From: Stromatinia cepivora
Lineage: Eukaryota; Ascomycota; Leotiomycetes; Helotiales; Sclerotiniaceae
DNA length: 64,000 bases
Direction: 5' to 3'
Assembly: GCA_014898415.1 (NCBI GenBank)
Contig: RCTD01000015.1
Span: forward strand, 1,364,001 to 1,428,000
Part shown: positions 48,782 to 59,714 of the stretch, piece by piece
Layout of the letters: each line of letters opens with the position of its first letter
Numbering within the stretch: position 1 is the first letter of the stretch
Notes under the pieces: model-generated
What the model saw: only the letters and a program-made list of their open reading frames with translations
Database searches by the model: none
Told to the model about the DNA's origin: nothing
Translations under genes and position numbers: made by a program

Positions 48782-48969
48782 ATTGAGAGGATAAGCGGAG
48801 TTTGGGAGTTGGTCAACTACTATTACCATGATGTACAGTATAATATTCGGTCTTTTAGGCAAGCCAAAATCATAGCAGCATTGTCTCAGCTTCGAGCAGA
48901 AGCAATGAGCAAAATCAAAGCAATTCATACCATGATACGATTGTGTTCTCCATGTTTTAATTGTAGTCA

Positions 48970-49941
48970 TCAACTATTGAAAATCCTCGAATATAGCATC
49001 TCGTGTCTTCCAATCCACAAATCCATAACCGGTACACTCTGGCCAGCATCCTCAACCTTGGTATTCCATTCCCTTTCAATGGCTTCTTTGATTCCCATCT
49101 GAACCTCGCCACTCGCCAAAACCCTCTGTGCATGATACGGTCCAAACATACTGGCTCTCACGGCCGCCGAAAGCAAAGCCTTCACATGACTTAACATAAA
49201 TACATATGCTGTCTGCTCTAAACTCATTCCTACAGTCGATGTAATGGCGCCAAATAAAGGTGCGAGATGAGCGGATACGGGTGGTATTTCTCCAGACGTG
49301 GTTTTAGGTGCTGAGGATATAGATTTTAGGAGTACGGAGAATTCCTTTAAAATGTTACCTCCAACAGCGGATGCAGAAGTAGAGAGCTCTGGAGACAAAG
49401 CAGCAGAGAACGATCGATCCCAAATAGATAATAAAGCTCTTCCTTGAGCAATCGAAGCTCGTCGTCCTACGGTACACATGATCGAAGCATCTTGAGCATC
49501 ATCTAGATCAATCAAATCCTCGGGATTCCGATGCGCAGCGAGCATGAAAGGGAGAGTTGTAGATGCATAGGAAGAAAGTGAAAAGGTTAGGAAATCCGTG
49601 AATGATGATCTGGGTTTGGTGTGTGCGAGGTAGGATTCTAGGCCACTGCTGAAGGCGAATGAACCGAGTGGGAGGGCGGAATCGGAGAGTAGGAGGAGGA
49701 AATGATTGGATTGGGGGGAGAGGAATGGTACTGGGGTTAGTTAGAAAAGAATATAACCTAAAGAGATGGGGATTTTCTCACCATTATTGATAGCAGTAGT
49801 ATCCCTAGATGATGCGGAGGGTAAAGTTCGACCGGCTAATCGGGCTTTCGCAGCTGCTAATCTCTTCTCCAATTCTTCAACCTCTTTCTCTACATCCCGA
49901 GACTCATTTTCTATATCCCGAGACTCCACTTGAAGACTCAT
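48970..49941 (-). CDS. ureF: Urease accessory protein UreF
   Basis: GTPase-regulating chaperone that helps load nickel into urease together with UreD and UreG. Exons 49941..49782 and 49730..48970 give 306 aa. I take the ATG at 49941; the frame is open a little further upstream but only with a GTG. The N-terminus is a charged coiled-coil-like stretch (RDVEKEVEELEKRLAAAKARL), which is a fungal addition. The conserved UreF core follows after splicing: LLLLSDSALPLGSFAFSSGLE, then the helical FTDFLTFSLSSY, RNPEDLIDLDD, and LFGAITSTVGMSLEQTAY. Length and motifs are normal. It is convergent with cwc2 across under 200 bp. Confidence 0.94.
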
Positions 49942-51046
49942 TGGACTATCATACCACTGGCTCACTGGGTGTGGTAGAAGTGCAGGTCGGTAACCATGTC
50001 AACTGGACAAATTAGATGTGGCTTTAAGCTTATTTTAAAGTGTGGCTGTGAATGGGGTGTAATCCAACGTTCGGATTCAACCTTTTAATTTGTTATTGTT
50101 TCGTCCCTCAAACCATCGAACGACTTTTGAGATGAATCGAAAGAGACCTGCCGAGGATTGTTTAAAGACCAATCATAGATTGAACTTATGGTAAATGCTG
50201 GAACCATCTCACTCATTTCAAACAGCCCCCGTCTTAATATCTCCTATACATCCGCAGTTTTTTTTATCTAAATTTGGCACCGTTTCCGCCAAAATGGGAG
50301 CCGGTCAATTGAGGCTGAATTTACTATCCTATCATAGGGCTCTGCCTCTGTAGCACCATACGCCTGTCAAACTTACAATGCGTCGATACATGGATCTAAT
50401 CTTATTTTTGGATTTTTGGATGGTGGCCTAGCAGGATCCTTTCGCCGAATACTTTCTCAGGCATTGCGGATTGTTTGGCTGTTGTTCGAGCAATCAATGT
50501 TTTGCGTTGATGTTGTCCACCGAGATGATGTACTACGACATGAATCACAAGCACACCCGTCAAACTTGTGTGTTGTTTATTCAAAAGGTACGACGGCGAC
50601 GATTTAGTATATTCGTTTCTCGGAGAGATATCCGCCATGGTAGCACCCGTGAATTAGGACCAATTATCTACTTCGAGAAAGCAGTCAAATTCTCTTATAC
50701 TTGATATGGAGTCTCACACGTACATCTTCATTTTCTTACGCGCTCAAACCAGTTACACTACAGCAAGATTCATTGTGATTCGAAATTTGACGTCAATCTC
50801 ATCGGTAGTCTATGAAACACCGTGCCGCAATCCTCCAGTAAGGCTTCTTGCTCACCGCATACATAGGTGCGATTCTTACCTTGCCCTATTCATATTGAAC
50901 CTCGCTTGACTCATTTCCCTGTCAACCTTTGCGGAGCTTGAACTATATAGTATCCATTGTAACTCGACCAAGTGGCCTATCTTCATTCAATTTACATCTA
51001 AATACTTTAATATTTGAAAGTAATTAGCATATATACGCAAGCCAAA
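49942..51046. other. Intergenic region between ureF and the MARVEL gene
   Basis: About 1.1 kb between two divergent genes, so it includes both promoters. A TGACTCA heptamer occurs at 50907..50913, 134 bp before the MARVEL gene, but without supporting context. Mirrored short ORFs at 50402-50700 look like noise. Confidence 0.45.
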
Positions 51047-51666
51047 ATGATTGTCACACTAGCTCTCCGCGTTCTCCAGGTAAACTCCATTTCGAATCCT
51101 ATATTATATTAATCGTATGACTAACCTTAACAGCTATTGTTCGCTGCCGTCGTTCTAGCATTATCCGTGATCATGATCAAAGGTTATGGACCGGGTCATT
51201 CGTGGTCTCTCATCTCCTACGGTTCCTTCTGTGGTGGAGCCGCAATCATCATCGCTGCAGTTGGGATTGTAGCTTGTTTCATGGAAGCTTTACAAGGCAT
51301 AATAATGCTTGCCCTCGATGGCGTCGCATCATTCTTCCTTCTCGCTGGGGGAATCGTACGTTACCGCGTTACCTGCGCCTTTGTAGAATATTGCTAACAA
51401 ACTCTTTCCAGGCATACGCGGCGACAATCAAGGTCGGTAACTGCGCTGATTTTGAAGGTTACGTCAGTAACCACGAGAACCCGTTCGGCTTCAGTGTAGA
51501 GAGACGCCTTACCATCAAGGAAGCCATCGACGAAGCTACGAGTAGATGTCGAGAAACTCAAGCAAGCACGGCATTTCTTTGGTTCACAGCGGCTTGTTTT
51601 ATTGGGACAACTGCCATTCAATTTTTGGGTCACAAACGTGGCGGTGGTGCTGCGAGCTACCCATAG
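51047..51666 (+). CDS. Four-TM MARVEL-type membrane protein
   Basis: Small integral membrane protein with features of the fungal MARVEL/Nce102-like group, which organise plasma-membrane domains. Exons 51047..51079 (11 codons), 51134..51355 and 51412..51666 give 169 aa. Hydrophobic segments: residues ~2-27 (MIVTLALRVLQ|LLFAAVVLALSVIMI), ~42-62 (FCGGAAIIIAAVGIVACFM), ~65-90 (IIMLALDGVASFFLLAGGI|AYAATI) and ~140-157 (TAFLWFTAACFIGTTAIQFL). A soluble loop with two Cys (NCADFEGY, SRCRETQ) lies between helices 3 and 4, typical of the fold. The tail is short and basic (GHKRGGG). Specific role unknown. Confidence 0.82.
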
Positions 51667-52341
51667 AATATATCGAGCGGGGCATACCAATAGGAAGGAG
51701 ATGCGGGACTGTAATGGACTATAATGACAGATATGAAACGATAGGATACTGATATCAACGGCGTTTATTTATGTTTGGAGTTTGTGTGTCGATAATTAGG
51801 TCCGGGTATACAACAATTTTCTGGTTCTTCCTATCATCCGGTTGATGATGGGGTAACCTGTTTCCATTACATAGAAACAAATAACATATATGTCGCAAAT
51901 ATATCCTTTCAAGGCCATTCTACTTTTTAACTACATTTCTTCAGTTGGTTCTGCTTCATTGGCGGATTGTTCATTTCCATCCTTCGCTAACGACCATAGA
52001 CAACGAATCCATGAGATCATCAGACCACTTTATGCCATATGAAAGGAGATGTTGCACGAGCAGAATCGGAGAGAGGAAAACCCGTGCAGGATGATTACTG
52101 GACATTTTGATGTGAGTCTTCCTTTTAATGCTGTCTGATACAGCATTCTACGATATGAAGAAGAGTATTCGCTAATGGATGACTTGTGTATACAGTGTCC
52201 AAAAGCTGCAACGGCTAAGGTCTGGAAGAGGAAGAAGTTGAAGATGTATCAGAGATATCAATGTGTGTGGTATTGTGTGATGAGGATTCTCAGACGAAGA
52301 AGAGAAATAAGAATAGCTAATTACAGAAACCAGTCTACCTT
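51667..52341. other. Intergenic region
   Basis: About 675 bp between the MARVEL gene and the broken oxidase. No gene or repeat worth naming. Confidence 0.45.
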
Positions 52342-53434
52342 CTATACAATAGGAACATAGTACCGCATTATATTCTTGGGATCCCACTGAGCCTTAAGCT
52401 TCCTCAATTTCTCCAATCCCCATTCCTCCCATCCATAAACCGCCTGCAAAGACTCATCGCCATTGGCATAGTTGACGTAGGCGTGGATGTGTGCTGGATC
52501 CTCACTTCCATCCAGCAGGTATTTCCGTAGTTTTTCCCCAAACTCCTTTGCGATGGGATCGATGGTCGAGTCGGGCGCGTACATGACGTACGGGGTGACC
52601 AAGATGTTATCGTCTCGGTGTGGAAAATCCGTACTTTCTGGATCGATGGCTTTCACGGCCTGGGTCGAGCAGCCTTCAAGCAGGAAAAGCGAACCGGAAA
52701 TCTCGGGGACTTTACTGAATGTCTTGTCGATCTCATTGTATACCTGCCTGACGGCGGTTACATTGTATGATTTTAGTCCGATAGGGTAACGGAGGGAGGT
52801 CGATCCATAAGCGCACCCCGGGCCGTCCATATCCTGGAACGTAATGACGGCAAGATCATGTATTGATCCCTGGCCAGTCTGTACACCAAGGGGCCCGATA
52901 TCATAGAACGGCTTAGCATACTAATTAGCTCTTATTAGGGCCCAGAGGCCCCCTTTAAGCTTGGCTAGAAACTCACCTGTTCGCTTTCCCAAACTCGTGA
53001 GTGTGCTAACAGTCTCACTCACGTTTGCGCCCCCGCCAATGGTAGCAGTTTGGCCACCCTCGGATAGCGTAATGTGGTTCAGAGCGCGCAAGTCGATTTG
53101 AACGGCATTTTTTGCCTGGCCGAGAGCCTCGGTCATGCCGTGATCTCCGGCTCTGGCAATAAACGGGATATTTTGCTCATTAGCATAACGCATCTTTGAT
53201 CTAGTAAGCGGGTCAACAACATCATGGACTCGTACGGATAGAATGATGCGCACTTACTGTTTGCTGGACGTCGGATTCAACGGCAACCTGGACCACAACC
53301 GTGACGTTGGGCCCTTCGTACTCTCTCCATCTAGCTACGAGACTAGCAAACTCGGGATCGCTAGGGAGGAAAATAGATGCTTTAGACGATAGCAATGGGC
53401 CGAGATCAACCAGGATTCCTTCGCTGGCGGACAT
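52342..53434 (-). pseudogene. FAD-linked oxidase (BBE/PCMH type), internally deleted
   Basis: Remnant of an FAD-binding oligosaccharide or berberine-bridge-type oxidase. Exon 1 (53434..53257) and exon 2 (to about 52977) encode the N-terminal PCMH half (NIPFIARAGDHGMTEALG, GQTATIGGGANVSETV). After SLGKRTG the frame reaches an intron-like stretch (52976..52922). The next open frame resumes at YAKPFYDIGPLG and continues through the BBE-like C-terminus, ending WDPKNIMRYYVPIV. Between these points the family normally has well over 100 residues, including the flavinylated Cys and the GGGHG segment; they are absent. Phases across the junction do not match (phase 1 into phase 0), and the other joins hit stops. 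The parts flanking the gap look undecayed, so the loss may be recent. Confidence 0.72.
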
Positions 53435-54167
53435 GTTGTAGGACAATTTTTTGGCGAGAATAGGGAGAGAAACCAGGCAGACTAGAAAAAAAGGTATTCA
53501 AGAAATAAAAGAAAGAAAGAAGTTGGTCGAATGATGAATTTAGAACAGGAATGGATGTTGCGGATCTTGACTAGAAATTCTGAATTCGCTACGTTGAGCT
53601 CAAATGAATTCTTTAGTGGATGGTTATGGCACAGAATGTCTAATGAAAGCAGTAAATGCAGCCACACAAGCCTGTGGGAAAGGAGGTCATGTTTCAGATC
53701 GAACTTGTACGGCTGAAATTTTGGGTCCCATGTCAGTATTGCAAATGATGTGTTTGGACTGACAACAGTACAACAAATGTATTCTCTGAAACTGCGTCAT
53801 TCTACTGAATTACCAGAATATGATCACAACAAGGGGAATCTGTCGTGCTATCCCGGACGGTCTTTCCATTGCACTGGTGATTCTAGGACTATGGAGCCTA
53901 GCTCCGCTGCTGAAAGGCTTTCCCCCGCGGCACTGATTATACAGCCATACCACTTCCAGCTCTAGCCTAGTCCAGCAGTTGAATAGATGATGATCTTAGA
54001 GACCTGCGTTTCATGGAAACGTTTTGCTGTTAGGTTTTATTAATATGATCAACAGATACTTAAATAGCATAGAAAGTTATCGCATGGCCAGCGAAAAAAA
54101 ATTGCAAAGACTGAAACGTAGAATATTCATCATTGTATCTAATAGCTGTTGAGATGATGTGTCCTAG
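53435..54167. other. Intergenic region
   Basis: About 730 bp upstream of the broken oxidase and downstream of the next minus-strand gene. Short plus-strand frames are unconvincing. Confidence 0.45.
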
Positions 54168-55461
54168 TTACTCTGAAGAATCTGGAGTAGCAATGGGGAT
54201 ACCAGAAACAGTAGCAACGTAGTCCTGAAACAATGTCAACCATATGCCCCATCCATAGCAAATACCCTTACCTGAATGGTCGAGGCACTTCCTGGCAGCT
54301 CTACTAAATGTTCGAATTGTCCGACCATGGTAGCGAAATTGAATGCATATGGACTGCTAGAAAACCTGCCACAAAATTTAATACCAGTCGAAGAGAGAGA
54401 ATTTGGCACTTAAGCCATCGTTTTTATGATCTTAAAGAGGAATTAACCTACGTTTGTCCAACTTCATCTGAAAGTACGTCAGACTTCTGACTGATCTCAT
54501 CGCCAAAGCTACATGCCTCGATACTATGTGAAAAGACAGGCTTAATTCCGATTTGTAAGGCGAATGGTGCTTTAGCGACTGGCTGTTCAACCAAGAAGAC
54601 GAAAGTGAATTCTCGAGGAAGTCCGGTACACTGTTGTTCGTTCTCTTCGAGCGACCAAACAAGCTTGCTGCTCGGGATGCCTTTAGCAGATCGAGTTGAA
54701 CCTTGTATCTTTAACATGCTGCCGATGATCTTTGATCTGTCGTACTCAGTCGAGGGAGTGACAGCTGCGGTCGCCGGTAAAGAGACCCCTAGGATGGCCC
54801 CTGAGAGCTGAGTTAGAAACGTTATTATGACGAGCTGATCCGGATTCTTCAATAGTCTGGGCTGCATTTCTCCAATGATGGATTATTGATTCTTCAGCCT
54901 ATTACTGAACCTCTTTAAAACCTGGAACTGATTGAGACATTAAATCACCTAGAATACTCATTTATACTCAGAAATTCATGAATTTCGGATCTGAACTGCA
55001 GTCCGGACTATGGAAACCCTGCTCCAGACTCAAGGCTCTCAACCGAAATTTTTCGTTCCTGGTGCCATTGAAGTATAAATAAATTACTCACCCAAGGAAA
55101 AATTCCAATGCAAATTCTCCGTCGAATAGCGGCCAAATGCAATATGTGGAGCAAATTTGATAATCCTCAGCGGTTGATCGATAACCTTCTCCCCTAGAGT
55201 TTTAAAAGCCTGAATGCTAATTTGAGCTCTTTTAAATCTACGCTCAACAGAGTGCATGGGATGAAAGACAAAAGTTATAGCTACAAACGTAACGTTATGT
55301 GGCGGAGGTCCATAAAGACTAAGTCGTTTCTCGAGATCGTAGACGCCATGATGAAGGCGTGTAAGGCTGGCAGAGACGAAAGCCTCCTCATGATGATACT
55401 CATGCTCAAGCAGGGACTTGTGGAAAACTTGACAACGATGGTCTGGCAAATCAGAATACAT
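54168..55461 (-). CDS. Unrecognised fungal protein of 285 aa, four exons
   Basis: Exons 55461..55092, 54788..54452, 54365..54272 and 54224..54168 close in frame to 286 codons. The product starts MYSDLPDHRCQVFHKSLLEHEY and has recognisable blocks: YGPPPHNVTFVAITFVFHP, FAPHIAFGRYSTENLHWNFS, then after the long first intron SLPATAAVTPSTEYDRS, KIQGSTRSAKG and LVWSLEENEQQ followed by GLPREFTFVFLVE. These blocks recall a soluble family of uncharacterised filamentous-fungal proteins, from memory only. The first intron (55091..54789, 303 bp) contains an open frame that mimics a signal peptide on the downstream exon. Splicing at the CCTAG acceptor joins WNFSLG to VSLPA and removes it. No known catalytic motif. 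Confidence 0.72.
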
Positions 55462-56058
55462 TATATTTGAATCGAGCAGAAACTAGTAAAGTAAAAATTC
55501 AAAACTCTAGATAGGACGATCTGGGAAAGATCTGGCTTTAAGCTGTGAATTTTCCATGTACCATGAACTAACAAATACCTACTTGACCTTGTGTGGCCAA
55601 TAGACAAAGTACACAACCTATGTGATGTACATTGTTTGCCATTCAGCACTTGCAGGATCCATAATCTTGTACAAACATGGTAAACTCTTATGTATGTTGG
55701 GGCCATGCAATATATGGCCCACTAGGTACCACACCATCTGTTGAAAGCAAGCACTGCTGAATGCTTGAGGCGACATAGGTAATTGCTTTTTCTCATGATC
55801 CCTCGAATCAAACTACGCCCACGTAAGAGAACGAAAGGACATGGATAATGTAAATAATACCATGGCAGGATTTGATATAGACACAGGATATTGAATTACA
55901 CGAGGTACATTTTGAGGAAAACATGTTTTTTTTTTTTGCATTCACCAAAAATGACCAGAAGCTCGGAACCCGGCAAATTCCACCGAACAACTTCAAAGCC
56001 ATCAACACCGAGAAATTGAAGCTCAGATATTTACACCCATACACCCCGCTATCCCATA
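55462..56058. other. Intergenic region, divergent promoters
   Basis: About 600 bp between two divergent genes. It has a poly-T run near 55927. No gene seen. Confidence 0.45.
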
Positions 56059-56761
56059 ATGTCTTCTTCCGTTCCCCTCGAAATAGCATCTACAATTCAA
56101 AGCGCATCAATAAAACGCGATCCGTCTCCCAACCATGACATAAACCCTTCTACCGCCGCCTCCAGCAAGGAACCCGTTTCCGTCCATCCAGAATACGCAT
56201 ACATTGACAAAGATAGTATCGATGGCGAGGAAGAAGTAGAGGAGGATATTCCATACGATGTTATAAGACCATTACCCCGCAGAGCGAGCTTCCCGCCTAT
56301 ACCGGATTTACGATTCGAGCAGAGTTACTTGGCTAGTATTGCGCATGCAGATTCGTATTGGAAGGTTGCTTTCATAACGATTAGGGACCAGGTAATTTTC
56401 TCTTTCCCAGCAGTTATCAATTCCTCACTTTTAACATACGGAACCGCAAACTAATTCTCATGCGTAGGTATGCATGCCACTCATCCAAGGCATTGCCGTG
56501 ACCCTTCTCTGGGCCGGCTGGAAGCACTGGAACAAGAACGCCAAACTCAGCGGCAACAGTGCCGGCGCCCGGGTCCGTCGATGGTGGTACACGGTCAACA
56601 ACTGGCCGATCAAGGAGAAGATAGCAGAGATCGGGAAGAATGCGAAGTTGGCGGCGGAGATGGGGGATGTGAGTCCCCTTGCTATGCTTTATTAATACCA
56701 CTTCTCGTTACTGATGGAATTGGGGCAGTATTTTGAAAACCAAGCTTCAGCTGGAGATTGA
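56059..56761 (+). CDS. DUF1770-type fungal protein
   Basis: Exons 56059..56391, 56468..56668 and 56729..56761 give 188 aa. The N-terminus is Ser-rich and disordered, followed by an acidic stretch (DGEEEVEEDIPYDV). A conserved block PLPRRASFPPIPDLRFEQSYLASI, as found in fungal DUF1770 proteins, leads into a helical segment (IQGIAVTLLWAGWKHW). That segment could be a membrane-associated amphipathic or single TM helix, ending near a basic patch (ARVRRWWYTVNNWPIKEKI). The final exon is only 11 codons (YFENQASAGD). Function unknown. Reading on from exon 2 without the last splice would give a different tail. Confidence 0.75.
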
Positions 56762-57241
56762 GTTCACGAATCATGAGGTGTTTCGAGAAAAGGAATGGTG
56801 CATTTGCATGGATGGCGTTAGGGACGGTATATAGAACAAAATACCAATGTGCATTTTGAGTTCTTTGAGTAGGTGGAACTACACATTGTGAGGACTCATC
56901 TGAAATCTCGGGATAGGAGGGAGCTCAATGTATCTATCTAATCACGGCACGCATTCTACAGATGTTGAATAATGACCTGATCACGATAAGATGGAGGGGG
57001 CATATGCAATCATTAACATTTTATTGCAATAGCTATGAGACTTTCTCTGCTCATGAGATGAGACTGTCACAGGTGATCATGTTGGTATGCCCCGAAAGAT
57101 ACTTTATGTATATCAAAGAACATAAATATACCCAATAATCAGCTTTGGTAGCGCCCGCCCGAGCGAGGCACCATGCCTTTATCTTTACGCCTTTTGTCAT
57201 AATACCTTTTTCCATACCCGCTATCATGAATTGTTATTACA
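56762..57241. other. Intergenic region between convergent genes
   Basis: About 480 bp, presumably two 3' UTRs. Nothing else seen. Confidence 0.5.
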
Positions 57242-59329
57242 TTAAGAACCACCGTGACCAACATTTATTGATGGTGGTAGAGTGGACGCTTTCTCAGGAC
57301 TACCACGGAAAGTAAGAGAAGGCGAGAGTTGGGTCGAAATCAATTTTGTCGTGATGGAGATGGGCTTGGTTTTGTTATCAGCTTCGGTCAAAACAGATTT
57401 CTCCTCATTATTGACTTCCAAAGATGCATTTGGGCTTGCAACTTTTTGAGGGGCCACACTGTCCGAGTTTGACTTGGGCTGTGGGCTCAACTGAAGTTTG
57501 ATCGTAGTCTTCTTCTCCGGGGTTGGCGTTTTGACTGGAAGCTTGACAATTAAACTCTTCTTCTCGTGGTCATCATCCTCCATGTCTTCATTCTCATCAG
57601 TGTCCTCCTCCAGCTCGTCGATATCGCTTGCCAGAGAGACTTGATCGTCGTCTTCTTCGTCATCGCCATAGTCTTGTTCACTAGCATCGTCCTCCTCATC
57701 ATCTTCCATTTCGTCCACTGAATTATATCCTTCAATATGCTTTCCCTTAGATGCCCAATCGCGGCCACGGCTGGAAGCAGCAGCACGGCGTGGTCTAGAG
57801 GTCACTTCTTCCGACTCTTCACCCAGTTCGACATCTCCGAGACTTTCTGCAAGGGCATGCGTTCCACTCAGAACACTTTCACCATAGGCTCCACCAACAC
57901 GAGACCTGACCTGACGACCACTCAATGTGACAGTAGGCCCAGCTGGCTCAGCTGGTGTGTGATTACCAGTGTTTCGAATAGAACGACGGGATCCGGTAGT
58001 ATCAGAAAAGACCTCATCTTCATCATCTGAATACGTGTACTTCATGCGCTTTCCTCGGGTACGACCTTCATACATCGAAAAGTTTGGTTCAGGACGTTTG
58101 AATTGCTCTTTACGAGCTTGTCGGTATTCTCTTCTCTTTCGTTTCTGTGACGTTGTAAGTAATGGTGAAAATAAGAGAAACAAAGGGGCCATAAAAAATA
58201 CAGTACGCACTTCTTCGGTTGCTTCGAACCGTGGGACTGCCGCAAGCATTTTCGCGCTCAGCGTTCTGGCCTTCTGACCACCATCGTCCTTGACTAGTTT
58301 CTCTGCTAATAATTTCAACTCGTCTATATCACTTGCGACGCTCCACCAAGTCCTCTTTAAGCCTGTGTAATTGCTCTCTCTGTAGACTCGGAAGTGTGTA
58401 TCATCCAGACCTTCAATAAGATAGTAGCGACGTCGATCAGCATCTGAACCCCAGGGTTGTACGGAAAGTGGTTGGTTTAGATCATCTTCATGGCGAGTTT
58501 GTTTGTAAGAGGCTGTGATCATGCCCTTAACCACATCGGAGGAGGCCAAGGACCAGAGGATGAGAGTGCGTAGAAGGGTAAGCTATATTAAAAAGTCAGC
58601 GAGATTCTTTGCTTCTGTGGACTTTGTGTGAGCTACCCGCTCTGTAGGAGACATGGAAGTGAATGTAGCTCCCCCTGAAAGAGGATTTTTGCTTTCCCAA
58701 TCCTTCGCCCATTGTAGTTTATGCGTTTGAACAGCCTCCTCGAGGGCGCGGTTATAATGTCCGGCTCTGTGAGCAATGAGTGGTCAGCCAGTGGTTCTGC
58801 ACAAACTCTGAAGTAATGCGAGGTAGAACAACTATGACGCAAATATGACCTACTTCACATCCTGCTTTCTATTTAAAAGTAGCCCCAACAATGCGCAAAG
58901 AAATTGTTCCGCATGCTCTCCAGGTGTAGTATCGACAACAGCGTGTTCTAATTCTTGGGGTCCGAAGTTGGGTATGGATTTTGGGAAAGCTTCACTGAAC
59001 CGGGCACGGAACATGACGATAAACTACGCAGATTTCGTGTTAGCCACAATTGAACCCTATAACCACGCGTTTTGAACGTGTAAAATTCTTGAGTACGCGA
59101 CGATAAGAGTTATACATACGGCAATGTCTGGGCTATCTGCTAAGACATATTCATGAGGTGGTGACGGTTCTCTCTTTGGTCGTGGTGGAGATGCCTCGAT
59201 TTTGCGTGCTGCACTTGGTTTTGGGGCTTTTGAGAAGAATTTAAGAATACCATCTTTTTTCGTTAATTGTAAGCTTTCATCCTCAGATGGTACCGAGGAG
59301 AGATCTGAGGAGTCATCAGAAGAGGCCAT
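57242..59329 (-). CDS. DDT/WHIM-like chromatin-associated protein
   Basis: Likely accessory subunit of an ISWI-type or similar chromatin remodeller, by domain resemblance to RSF1/Ioc3-like proteins. Exons 59329..59120, 59023..58854, 58766..58637, 58582..58211 and 58144..57242 give 594 aa. Ser/Glu/Pro-rich start (MASSDDSSDLSSVPSEDES). DDT-like helices at ~70-130 (PKSIPNFGPQELEHAVVDT, FLCALLGLLLNRKQ). A WHIM-like segment at ~170-240 ends in WGSDADRRRYYLIEGLDD and RVYRESN. Then a basic, nuclear-localisation-like stretch (KRKRREYRQARK). The C-terminal third is disordered with long Asp/Glu runs (MEDDEEDDASEQD), typical of histone-binding tails. The family assignment is moderate; the coding status is strong. 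Confidence 0.8.
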
Positions 59330-59714
59330 GATATGGTTGAGTCGTGGTGTTCTGATGTTCTGAAGTTGGTTTGATAAGAAGCTTTTTAGATGATGAAGTC
59401 AGAGGAAACTGAGATATTGCCGACAAGCGCGACTTGATTTATTGGTCTAAGCATTCTGTCACGCACGTACAACACAAAGAGATAGATATAGATAATATTC
59501 AAATGAATTTTAAGCCCCTTGATAATAATTGGTCATATCCACTAAATCTCCCTTACCCATATGCCCATGTGCCCTTGTCCATATATGCCTGCCTATAAAA
59601 ATGAAAAGAACTCATGAACGCTCCTGATGAAAAACGATCAATGTCCCAATAAAAAAACTCCTGATAAAAAATCCCGAAAACGTTTGTCACGGTCCGCGAT
59701 CATAGCTATGTAAC
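59330..59714. other. Intergenic region
   Basis: About 385 bp holding the DDT/WHIM gene promoter and the 3' flank of the next minus-strand locus. No gene seen. Confidence 0.5.

Noticed and set aside
50907..50913. TGACTCA site before the MARVEL gene
   Set aside because: The heptamer matches the GCN4 consensus but the gene has no amino-acid link, so a chance match is likely.
54448..54867. Small secreted-like protein with a hydrophobic N-terminus
   Set aside because: Its N-terminus is intron sequence; joining exon 55461..55092 to 54788 gives a longer, consistent protein.
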